Part shown: positions 1-7,026 of the stretch, in pieces
Layout: every line of letters starts with the position of its first letter
How positions within the stretch are numbered: position 1 is the first letter of the stretch
NCBI RefSeq assembly: GCF_023558375.1
Contig: NZ_CP083762.1
Coordinates: 522,273 to 586,272, forward strand
Direction: 5' to 3'
DNA from: Chroococcidiopsis sp. CCMEE 29
GTDB lineage: Bacteria; Cyanobacteriota; Cyanobacteriia; Cyanobacteriales; Chroococcidiopsidaceae
DNA length: 64,000 nt
The notes under the pieces: generated by a model
Databases searched by the model: none
What the model was told of the DNA's origin: nothing
The model's input: only the letters and a program-made list of their open reading frames with translations
Made by a program: the position numbers and the translations under genes

Positions 1-327
1 ATGGCCAGCCAAATTTTAAGTGCGGTGCTAGATAAACGACCGCTAGTTTGGGCTTTCCCATTCTGGGGTGATATGCTCTGGGTTTTTGGTTGGTCAGTGG
101 TAGGAGGTATGCTAGCAATACAACTGAGACCCTTGTATTTAGGGTTGGCAGTGATTGGGGGAGGAATATGTTTGTATGGCTTGAGTTATGGTTTGTTGTT
201 ACAAAGTGGTTGTTGGGTTCCACTTGTTCCAGCAGTTCTAGCATTAGTAGCAACTAGCGGCGGCGTAACAGCCTGCCTTGCCTCTGAGGCTCAAAGACGG
301 CAGATTTTACCTCAACCTCAGCTATGA
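1..327 (+). CDS. CHASE2-domain protein, C-terminal part (5' end outside window)
   Basis: The reading frame is open from base 1, so this is very probably only the C-terminus of a longer protein; the ATG at base 1 is likely an internal methionine. The visible 108 residues start with an 'ILSAVLD.RPLVW' stretch like the end of cyanobacterial CHASE2 extracellular sensor domains. They are followed by two or three hydrophobic segments (about residues 25-85) that would be the membrane anchor found after CHASE2. No kinase or cyclase domain follows, so this would be the short CHASE2-TM form. Its TGA overlaps the ATG of the DUF928 gene by 4 bases, indicating translational coupling. CHASE2, DUF928, CHAT-TPR and haemagglutinin-like exoproteins are often neighbours in cyanobacteria. 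The call rests on remembered family patterns. Confidence 0.7.
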   Translation: MASQILSAVLDKRPLVWAFPFWGDMLWVFGWSVVGGMLAIQLRPLYLGLAVIGGGICLYGLSYGLLLQSGCWVPLVPAVLALVATSGGVTACLASEAQRRQILPQPQL

Positions 328-1163
328 ATTGGATCAACTCACCTCGCCAACAATGGATATTAGTTAGAGCGGTCGCTCTAGTATTCCTTGCCTTCACTAC
401 GCCCCTGACCGCACAACCAGTCAAACCGGACAGTTCGGCTGTGCGCTACGTTCCCCCTCCAGCACCACCAACTCCAATACCAACATCTGGACGACAGCGA
501 GGAGGGAGTAGCCGGGGGAATTGTCTAGTTGCAAATCAACCACTGGTTGCTCTGGTACCTTCTACTTGGAAGAATTTGGACAATCAACAGCAAAAAAGAA
601 CCCCTGCCCTGAGTGCTTGGGAGTCTGTTTGGGGATTGACGACAGACGAATATCCCACCTTCTGGTTTTACCTGCCCTACTCATCAGCACCCAAGCTACC
701 AATCGAGTTTGTGCTACAGGACGAACGGGGTAACAATGTCTATAAGACTGCTCTGACGGTAGCTCAGACCCGACCAAGTGTAATTGAAATTTCTCTGCCA
801 TCAACCGCAACACCTTTGCAGGCAGATAAGATGTACCACTGGTATTTTTTGATTGATTGCGACCCGGATGCTCCACCATTACTTGAAGGTTGGGTACAGC
901 GAACTGCCATCAATCCCACTTTAACAAAGCAATTAAAGGCAGCGACACCAAGGCAACGTGCAGCACTCTATGCAGCTAATGGTATTTGGTATGATGCGCT
1001 GACAACCTTAGCCGAACTCCGACGCGCTCGTCCAGAAGATACTGAATTGTTCAAAGATTGGCTCAGCCTATTGCAGTCCGCTGAGCTAGATGCGCTCGCT
1101 CGTGAGCCGATCAGCCCGTGTTGTACTGCCAAAAAAACTATGTTACAGCCAATTGCCAACTAG
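324..1163 (+). CDS. DUF928 domain-containing protein
   Basis: A 279-residue protein with an N-terminal hydrophobic stretch (about residues 10-30, ending near TAQP) that looks like a signal peptide, followed by a proline-rich linker. The DUF928 body follows: 'GNCLVANQPLVALVP' near residue 65, aromatic 'PTFWFYLPY' near residue 110, and 'YHWYFLIDCDP' near residue 172. The C-terminal helical part ('RAALYAANGIWYDALTTLAELRRARPED') is also typical. The biochemical role is unknown; the export signal suggests a periplasmic or surface location. The start overlaps the CHASE2 stop (ATGA), and the 3' end overlaps the convergent CHAT gene by 21 bases. The context suggests a role with the two-partner exoprotein and CHAT protein. 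Confidence 0.8.
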   Translation: MNWINSPRQQWILVRAVALVFLAFTTPLTAQPVKPDSSAVRYVPPPAPPTPIPTSGRQRGGSSRGNCLVANQPLVALVPSTWKNLDNQQQKRTPALSAWESVWGLTTDEYPTFWFYLPYSSAPKLPIEFVLQDERGNNVYKTALTVAQTRPSVIEISLPSTATPLQADKMYHWYFLIDCDPDAPPLLEGWVQRTAINPTLTKQLKAATPRQRAALYAANGIWYDALTTLAELRRARPEDTELFKDWLSLLQSAELDALAREPISPCCTAKKTMLQPIAN

Positions 1164-3746
1164 CACGTAAGCTCCCCAATATCGGGGGTTCTGATAGCGC
1201 GGGTTTGGCAATAAAGTCAACTGAGCTTGACGGAGTGCTTCAGCTTTATTCACTTTCCTGCTAGCTAACTCCTGATAGAACTGACCCATTAGTAAAGCAC
1301 TGCTTTCATCGTCCAAAGACCATAGAGAAGCAATTGTGCTACCCGCCCCGGCTCTCACAGCTACTCCAGCTAGTCCTAAGGCTGCTCGTTTATCTCCAGC
1401 TGCTGTCTCGCAGGCACTCAGAACAAGTAATTCAAGGGCATTATGCATGCTGGTGTCTCTGGTTTGGAGTAAATTATTTAATTCATCAACAACAATTGGC
1501 TTATCCCAAGCTAAGACAAACGTTTGAGCAGCTTGGGAACTAAATTGACCGTGAGTTGCTAGGTGAACTATGGGAAACCGAACCGAGTCAATTTCTTTTT
1601 GCAAGGCAATGCTGGTAAACTTTTGGTTGAGTAGAACTGTGCTAGCTACCTCAGACTTAATTTGATTCAATTCCGCGCCCACATTGTTAAGGGCAGAAAA
1701 ACCTTGACGGGCTTGAGTTAATCCAGCGGTTAAGGCTTTTAACTTAACTCGCTCTATTGGTTGCGAAGGCAATAACTGCAATCCTGGGACGAGGGCAACT
1801 GCATACTTCTGGATCAGGTACTGCTGCCCATCGTAGAGAGCAGCCATTGGAATATTCCGTAAGGAACCATCTAGCACAAATACTAAGGTTTTAATTCGGC
1901 TTTTAGCTAAATCTGACTCAATTGGTTGAATCAGCCAATCGTATACTTGTTTGGAAAGAGGATAAACTTCTGAAAGTGCGTAGGTCTTGGTCAGTTTCTG
2001 TCGCAATTCTTCCAGCAATGTCTCTACTTTTGTTTGAGTTATAGCGGTTTTGTAGTGGCGCAATGGCTGTCCAGGCAGCTTAAGGATCACCTCTAATCGG
2101 TCTGCCAATACGATCGGGTAGAGTACTGCTGCGGTCGGGTCATCCTTATCAATCACTTGGTCGACTTGGATTGGCTTTCCCTGGAGGCAAGCAACTCGAA
2201 AGAAGTTATCCAGTTCTGCTAATTGCAAAGATTCAATCGCGTCACGCGCTTGCACCAGGTTTTTTTGGCTGGGTTGATCGGATTGCAACAGTAAATCGAC
2301 CAGCTGCCGATACAGTGGCTCAACCTCATCCCGAAACGAAAACTGGATGTCGGTGTTAACTGCAACTAGGTCTTGGCGTAAGGACTTAAGAGCATTGGCT
2401 GCTTCGGTGTAGGAGGCGATCGCTCCTTTGAGATCTCCTTCAGCTTTGAGCAAACGTCCCAACTGCCAGGAAGCACGATAACTGATATCGGGCGCATGAA
2501 GTGCCTGAGCTAGTACAAAAGCTTGCTGGGTAAGTTCTTGGGCAGTACTCAACTGCTGTGTTTGTTCGTATAGTTCACCAAAACTTGTCAGAGCATAGGC
2601 TTCGGCTCTTCGGTCTTTTATCTCTCTAGCTTGTTGGACAGCTGCGGCTAAAAGCTTAGCGATTTCTAACTGGGATGGGGCGTGTTTAGCATCAGCCTTG
2701 ATCAGTTGTGTCAAGCTGTGGGCTAGGTTAATTCGGGCATAAATTGCTGCTCGACTAGGAGGTAAGGTAGCAAGCTGCGATTGGATTTGAGGCAACAGTG
2801 TTTGGACGTTTGGCTTCGACTCAGTTTCTAGTAGCAAGCTTAGATGATTCAGCTGCGCTTCTAGTTGTGTCACTGGGGAGGAAGAGGCAGTTGCAGCTTG
2901 TTGATAGAAAACTAGGGCTTCTTTGGTGTCCTGCTGTACTCGTGCTGTGTTGCCTAAATCGAGCAGGGCAGCACTGATATCAAGGGCTGATTGGAGTTGC
3001 TGAGCTAGGAGTAAACTCTGCTGCAAGACTTGCCGCGCTCGCTTCAGATCGCCCGTCATCCGCAAAACATTGCCAAGGCTACGTAAGGCAGCAGCTTTGA
3101 GCAGAGAATCGGGTTCTTTCTGCAGTGATGAGTTTACAGAGTTTAGTGTCGCTAAAGCCCGACGATAGAATCCTAATACCTGTAACGCTTGAGCTTGATT
3201 GAGCAGACTGCCTATAACCCCAACAGAGTCACCTGCTTGAGTATAGGTAGTGGCTGCTTGTTGCCATGTGGTTAAGGCTTGTTCTGCTTGTCCCAGTGCT
3301 AGCTGTAAACTGCCTTGAGTATTCAAAGCTTGAGCTAGGAGAAGCTGTACTTGTTTTGGTTTTTTTTCTTTGATTTGTAAAAGTTTCAAACTATCAGCGA
3401 TCGCCTGGGTTGCTTCGGGCAGCTGTCCGAGTTGTTGATAAGCCAAAGATAGATGATTCAAAGCTTGAGCTTGATTCAGGGGATCTCGCTGAGATTGGAA
3501 AGCTTTTGCTGCGAGGAACCAAGTCTTTACTGCATGATACAATTGTCCGGTTGTATAAAATTCTCTTCCTTGCTGCGCTAACTCCTTTGCATTAATTGCA
3601 GTTGATACAACTAGCGAAACTGTTTCAGGAGCGGCATTTGTGTTAGAAGGTTGTGCTTGCGCTGTGTGAGAACTTAAGCAAATACTCAGTATAGCTAAAC
3701 CCAGCAGAGTATAGCCTATTAAGTTTTGGAAAAGTTTATGACGCAT
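1143..3746 (-). CDS. CHAT domain protein with TPR repeats
   Basis: An 867-residue protein. It begins with a signal peptide (hydrophobic residues about 10-30, ending AQAQP). Residues about 50-480 are many TPR repeats of the type 'A..L..LG.....A....EQAL'. The C-terminal CHAT (caspase-like, HetF-associated) domain spans about 560-867. The caspase-fold dyad is visible: His near residue 733 in 'VHLATHGQF' and Cys near residue 778 in 'LSACETAAGD', so the protease domain looks intact. CHAT-TPR proteins are established caspase-like proteases; the target here is unknown. The start overlaps the end of the upstream exoprotein gene by 11 bases, so the two are probably one transcript. An exported CHAT protein next to an exoprotein could process or display it; that is inference. 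Confidence 0.88.
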   Translation of the reverse strand: MRHKLFQNLIGYTLLGLAILSICLSSHTAQAQPSNTNAAPETVSLVVSTAINAKELAQQGREFYTTGQLYHAVKTWFLAAKAFQSQRDPLNQAQALNHLSLAYQQLGQLPEATQAIADSLKLLQIKEKKPKQVQLLLAQALNTQGSLQLALGQAEQALTTWQQAATTYTQAGDSVGVIGSLLNQAQALQVLGFYRRALATLNSVNSSLQKEPDSLLKAAALRSLGNVLRMTGDLKRARQVLQQSLLLAQQLQSALDISAALLDLGNTARVQQDTKEALVFYQQAATASSSPVTQLEAQLNHLSLLLETESKPNVQTLLPQIQSQLATLPPSRAAIYARINLAHSLTQLIKADAKHAPSQLEIAKLLAAAVQQAREIKDRRAEAYALTSFGELYEQTQQLSTAQELTQQAFVLAQALHAPDISYRASWQLGRLLKAEGDLKGAIASYTEAANALKSLRQDLVAVNTDIQFSFRDEVEPLYRQLVDLLLQSDQPSQKNLVQARDAIESLQLAELDNFFRVACLQGKPIQVDQVIDKDDPTAAVLYPIVLADRLEVILKLPGQPLRHYKTAITQTKVETLLEELRQKLTKTYALSEVYPLSKQVYDWLIQPIESDLAKSRIKTLVFVLDGSLRNIPMAALYDGQQYLIQKYAVALVPGLQLLPSQPIERVKLKALTAGLTQARQGFSALNNVGAELNQIKSEVASTVLLNQKFTSIALQKEIDSVRFPIVHLATHGQFSSQAAQTFVLAWDKPIVVDELNNLLQTRDTSMHNALELLVLSACETAAGDKRAALGLAGVAVRAGAGSTIASLWSLDDESSALLMGQFYQELASRKVNKAEALRQAQLTLLPNPRYQNPRYWGAYVLVGNWL

Positions 3747-5145
3747 GGCAGCTAGATGGGGTCATCCAGGGAACTTCTGTAGCAGTGCTGGGTGCAGCAG
3801 CTGTTAGAACCACTTCACCCTTAGAGGTGATTGTCCATCCACTTGCTTCCACCAACGGCTTTGCTGCCGAGTCAGTTGGTTGTGTAGTAACAGGGGGTGA
3901 ATTCGGTTGGCTTTCTATTGGGAAAAAGCGCAAATCTGCCCAGGAATAGTCACCATTGCGTGGGTTGCCAGGATCTTCTGGTAATCCCCCGCGTCCAGTG
4001 ATGACAAATTTACTAGCTCGTGGTCCTGCATTCGCTGCTTGAACAGTTAATTGCCCAGTCTCAATGGTCAAGTTGCCACCTGAACCTGTAGCTTCTTCGT
4101 AGACTTGAGTAGCCAAACTGGTGCTATAAAGTGCATCTGCCGATTCTCCAATCAATTCCACAGAATCAGAAGCTTTGATCCTCAGTGTTCCTCCCTGTCC
4201 TTCTCCCAAGGTACTTGACTCAATCTGAGAACCATCACTAAGTAACACTCGCCTGCCTTGAACTTGGATATTTCCACCTTCAATCCCACTGGCATCTACT
4301 GTTGCCTGCTGAAATAGTTGGATATTCCCAAAAGCTGGGACACTGTCATAGCTTAGGGAAAAGCCTTTAGGATTAGAGCTTAGATTAACCAGACTGGGAC
4401 TACCAACACTGCCCAATTCAATCTGTCCTCCAGCTGTTTTCAGGGTTCCGCCTTCCAGGGTTATGTCACCGCCTACCAAAGCTAAAGTTTTATTTGGCTG
4501 CACCCGCAAACCAACACTAGTGTCGATAGGTTCTCCATTTGCCCTTGTACCCTGACCATCACCCTGTACCAGAATTCTTCCTCTGTTCGCTCCGTATTGC
4601 AACCCGCTGGGGACGCTTATGGTTAGTAGTGGAGTGGTTTGAGAAGCAGTTGCGCTAAACTCTGTTTGATCGTTAAACTTGAAGCTACTTGCTGTACTAG
4701 CAATAAATGAACCTTTAACATCCAAACTGGCATTTTGTCCAAAGATAATCCCATTAGGATTAATCAGAAACAAGTTGGCATTACCCAACACGCCCAGCTT
4801 TCCCCAAATATTAGAGGTGTTAGTACCCGTTACTCGGCTCAATATATTCTCAATTCCATCAGGATTTGAAAAATAAATTCCTCGACCTTCACTCACATTA
4901 AACTCTTGAAAACTGTGGAAAAGGTTTGTTTCCCGAATTGCTCCACCATCAATTTTGTCACTTGGAGAACCATTAATACTTCCATTAGGTGTAACGACGG
5001 AGCTTTCACTACCAAGGGTGCTATCAAGGACAATTTGAGCAGAGACACAATTCCCAAATCCGACAGCTACTCCACTCATTACTATAGAACTCACTAGCAC
5101 AGTAAGTTCTGCAAAAAAAGCGTTTGGGAATCTTGTCTTGAGCAT
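3736..5145 (-). CDS. Filamentous-haemagglutinin-type exoprotein (TPS domain), short form
   Basis: A 469-residue protein with a signal peptide (about residues 12-36). A two-partner-secretion (TPS) haemagglutination domain follows: 'QIVLDSTLGSESSVV', the 'GGAIRETNLFHSFQEFNV' region and the diagnostic 'LFLINPNGIIFG' near residue 130. Residues about 200-360 are beta-helix-like repeats ('GGDITLEGG..', 'GGNIQVQGR', 'GGTLRIKASDSVELIG'). It is short for the family, which often exceeds 700 residues, and the last 80 residues are a proline/serine-rich tail. TPS proteins are secreted through a TpsB/FhaC outer-membrane partner; no such partner is in the window. It overlaps the CHAT gene by 11 bases and starts 35 bases after the DUF3386 stop. 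Confidence 0.85.
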   Translation of the reverse strand: MLKTRFPNAFFAELTVLVSSIVMSGVAVGFGNCVSAQIVLDSTLGSESSVVTPNGSINGSPSDKIDGGAIRETNLFHSFQEFNVSEGRGIYFSNPDGIENILSRVTGTNTSNIWGKLGVLGNANLFLINPNGIIFGQNASLDVKGSFIASTASSFKFNDQTEFSATASQTTPLLTISVPSGLQYGANRGRILVQGDGQGTRANGEPIDTSVGLRVQPNKTLALVGGDITLEGGTLKTAGGQIELGSVGSPSLVNLSSNPKGFSLSYDSVPAFGNIQLFQQATVDASGIEGGNIQVQGRRVLLSDGSQIESSTLGEGQGGTLRIKASDSVELIGESADALYSTSLATQVYEEATGSGGNLTIETGQLTVQAANAGPRASKFVITGRGGLPEDPGNPRNGDYSWADLRFFPIESQPNSPPVTTQPTDSAAKPLVEASGWTITSKGEVVLTAAAPSTATEVPWMTPSSCHAS

Positions 5146-5180
5146 AATTTTATCCCTTCTGCAAAACTTTTTCTACTTCA

Positions 5181-5975
5181 CTAACTACTTGGTAGTAGCT
5201 GAATATTAGTAAATTCGAGTTCTGTGGTAGTCTTTTGACCTTGTTCAAGCCCGTGAAGAATTTGGTGAGACAATACAAAGTAATCACCAATTTTCTTATA
5301 AGTATCTTTAGACTCCTCCTCAAACAAAACTTGCTGAGTTTGAGGCTGGCGGAAAAATGTTTGATATCGAGTTGCTAGATACCCCTCTGGTGTTAATTTG
5401 GTGTCAAGGACATTGACAGTGACCGCATGGGGTCCTAGTAAGCGATTGACTTGTATTATTTGCTGCCGGAACACTTTATAACGAGCTTCTGTTTTGCCCT
5501 CCAGTTCAATAATCTCTATAGTACCTTTTTGATCGGTATTGCCAAGTCGAAAAGTACTATTCTTGTGGGCAACTTCAAAGGGAACTCTTCGACGATGAAC
5601 AGCAATCATCCCCAGTTGAATTTCTACAACTTGTAGTGCATCTTTATTGTTGATTCCAGTTACTTCTACACTCATATCTGGATTTACACGGATCTGACCT
5701 TTATATTCTTCCTTGCCTTGCTTAAGTTCTACTGTTGCTGTATAACCTGGGAACTGTGAATCCCAAGTGTAGCGGTTTTCATATGCCTTGCGAAAGAGTT
5801 CGAAAGCAGAGATGTTGGGGGTTGAAGTACTCGGTTGCTGCTGTGACAACAAGACCGCATCAGCGTAAGGCAGCGCTTGAACACTGGCCTGCGTTCCTAC
5901 ACTTAGGCTAGCTAGAGCCACCATAAGAGACAGACTCCACCACTTGTTTTGGCGCTTTAGTTGTTTTTTCATCAC
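5181..5975 (-). CDS. DUF3386 family exported protein
   Basis: A 264-residue protein. The N-terminus has basic residues and a hydrophobic core (about 12-30) like a signal peptide. The body matches the DUF3386 pattern I know from cyanobacteria and plastids: 'AFELFRKAYENRYTWDSQFPGYTA' near residue 57, 'YKGQIRVNPDMSVEVTGI' near 90, and a C-terminal 'DTYKKIGDYFVLSHQILH' segment. The function is not known. It lies first in a minus-strand run with the exoprotein gene (35-base gap) and the CHAT gene. The start is the first ATG of the pair at 5973-5975. Confidence 0.75.
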   Translation of the reverse strand: MMKKQLKRQNKWWSLSLMVALASLSVGTQASVQALPYADAVLLSQQQPSTSTPNISAFELFRKAYENRYTWDSQFPGYTATVELKQGKEEYKGQIRVNPDMSVEVTGINNKDALQVVEIQLGMIAVHRRRVPFEVAHKNSTFRLGNTDQKGTIEIIELEGKTEARYKVFRQQIIQVNRLLGPHAVTVNVLDTKLTPEGYLATRYQTFFRQPQTQQVLFEEESKDTYKKIGDYFVLSHQILHGLEQGQKTTTELEFTNIQLLPSS

Positions 5976-6177
5976 ATATATCTCAACAAGGTAAGCTTTT
6001 ATCTACCTAGCTAGGACAATGTCTTAAGCAGATAGATATATGTCCGATGTTTATATTTTTCTACCTGAAAATTATATGTGTAGCGTTGTTTTGTGTCTAT
6101 GCTCTAGTAGTATTGAAGGCCTAGACGTGATTAAATCTTAGATACAAGAAAATTGGCGAAATCAACTGCTGCAAGAG

Positions 6178-6527
6178 TCAAACTGGCGAATTGGCGAAAA
6201 GTATTTCGTGGCTTATTAGTAGCAATTGTTTGTTCAGCTTCTTTACCTGTACTCCCAATAGCTCAGCCTACTTGAGCAGAAACGCAAAGTTCTCTGACTC
6301 AAAAAGTTAAAAATCTGTTACAAAATGTAGTACGAAAGAAAAATTTAAGCAATACCAACAGGCAATAATAACACTCCAACAATCTTTAGCATTTACCCAA
6401 CAGCTTCAAGATAGAACAGTGAAGCCAACACACTCCTTAATATTAGTTACAGTTATAAGCAGCTTGGGCAAATTCAGCAAGCAAAAGCTTTTTTAAACCA
6501 AGCTCTTCCCCGGTTGGTGATATAACC
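6178..6527 (+). pseudogene. Relic of an exported TPR (probably CHAT-type) protein
   Basis: Translating this gap shows a decayed gene. From about 6178 one frame gives a signal-peptide-like start ('WRKVFRGLLVAIVCSASLP', then 'AQPT') broken by a TGA near 6272. It continues as 'AETQSSLTQKVKNLLQ', then shifts frame to a TPR helix 'FKQYQQAIITLQQSLAFTQQ'. It shifts again to 'LLNISYSYKQLGQIQQAKAF' before ending at about 6527. The order signal peptide, helix, TPR matches the N-terminus of the CHAT-TPR protein nearby. There are at least one nonsense change and two frameshifts, and the rest of the gene is absent. Confidence 0.6.
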
Positions 6528-6813
6528 ATCAGTTTACCTTTAGCCGTGCGTTTAAATTTGACATCTCAATTCACCTGACATAGTTGGTAGAACTGCTGAG
6601 CAGTGAGATGGATAATGGGGTCTAGGTTGAGGGTGATAGCTGTCATATGGAACAGGGCTATTAGTGGGAGCCTAGGTTGAGCAGGCTATTTGGAAGGAAA
6701 GAGAAGTTGGGGCAGGTGCGCGAGAATTACTTCCCTAAACTTAATTGAATTAAATCCGGGTTTCCTTTCGGGTTAGGATTACTGTTATTACCTTTGAGAA
6801 CAAAAGGGTAACA
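6528..6813. other. Non-coding stretch upstream of the HNH gene
   Basis: No credible gene is seen here. The minus strand at about 6505-6560 reads 'VKFKRTAKGKLMVISPTG', which has a protein-like composition and may be a fragment of a lost gene; I cannot name it. The last 30 bases before the HNH start have no strong Shine-Dalgarno sequence. Confidence 0.35.
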
Positions 6814-7026
6814 GTGAGAAGGCAATTTACTCAGAGCCAAAAACTATTAATTCTACGTCGCGCTGGTTACAAATGCCAGATTTGCGGCATCCCCTTGAGC
6901 GAGACAAACTTTGAAGCCGACCATAAGATTGCCTACTCACTAGGAGGGACGACAGAAGTTTGGAATGCCTTGGCATTATGTAAAGACTGTAATCGTCGTA
7001 AATCAGACAAGCCCTACCAGCCATGA
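6814..7026 (+). CDS. Small HNH endonuclease
   Basis: A 70-residue protein that is almost only an HNH nuclease fold. Structural zinc cysteines occur in 'CQIC' (residues 21 and 24), the catalytic pair is 'ADHKIA' (Asp36-His37), the Asn is in 'VWNALALC' (Asn51), and the second zinc pair is 'CKDCN' (56 and 59, followed by Asn60). All key residues are present, so it should be able to bind a metal and cut nucleic acid. The start is GTG. The gene ends on the ATGA that starts the helicase gene, so the two are translationally coupled and probably act together. It could be a free homing-type HNH, but the coupling argues for a two-gene module. Confidence 0.85.
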   Translation: MRRQFTQSQKLLILRRAGYKCQICGIPLSETNFEADHKIAYSLGGTTEVWNALALCKDCNRRKSDKPYQP

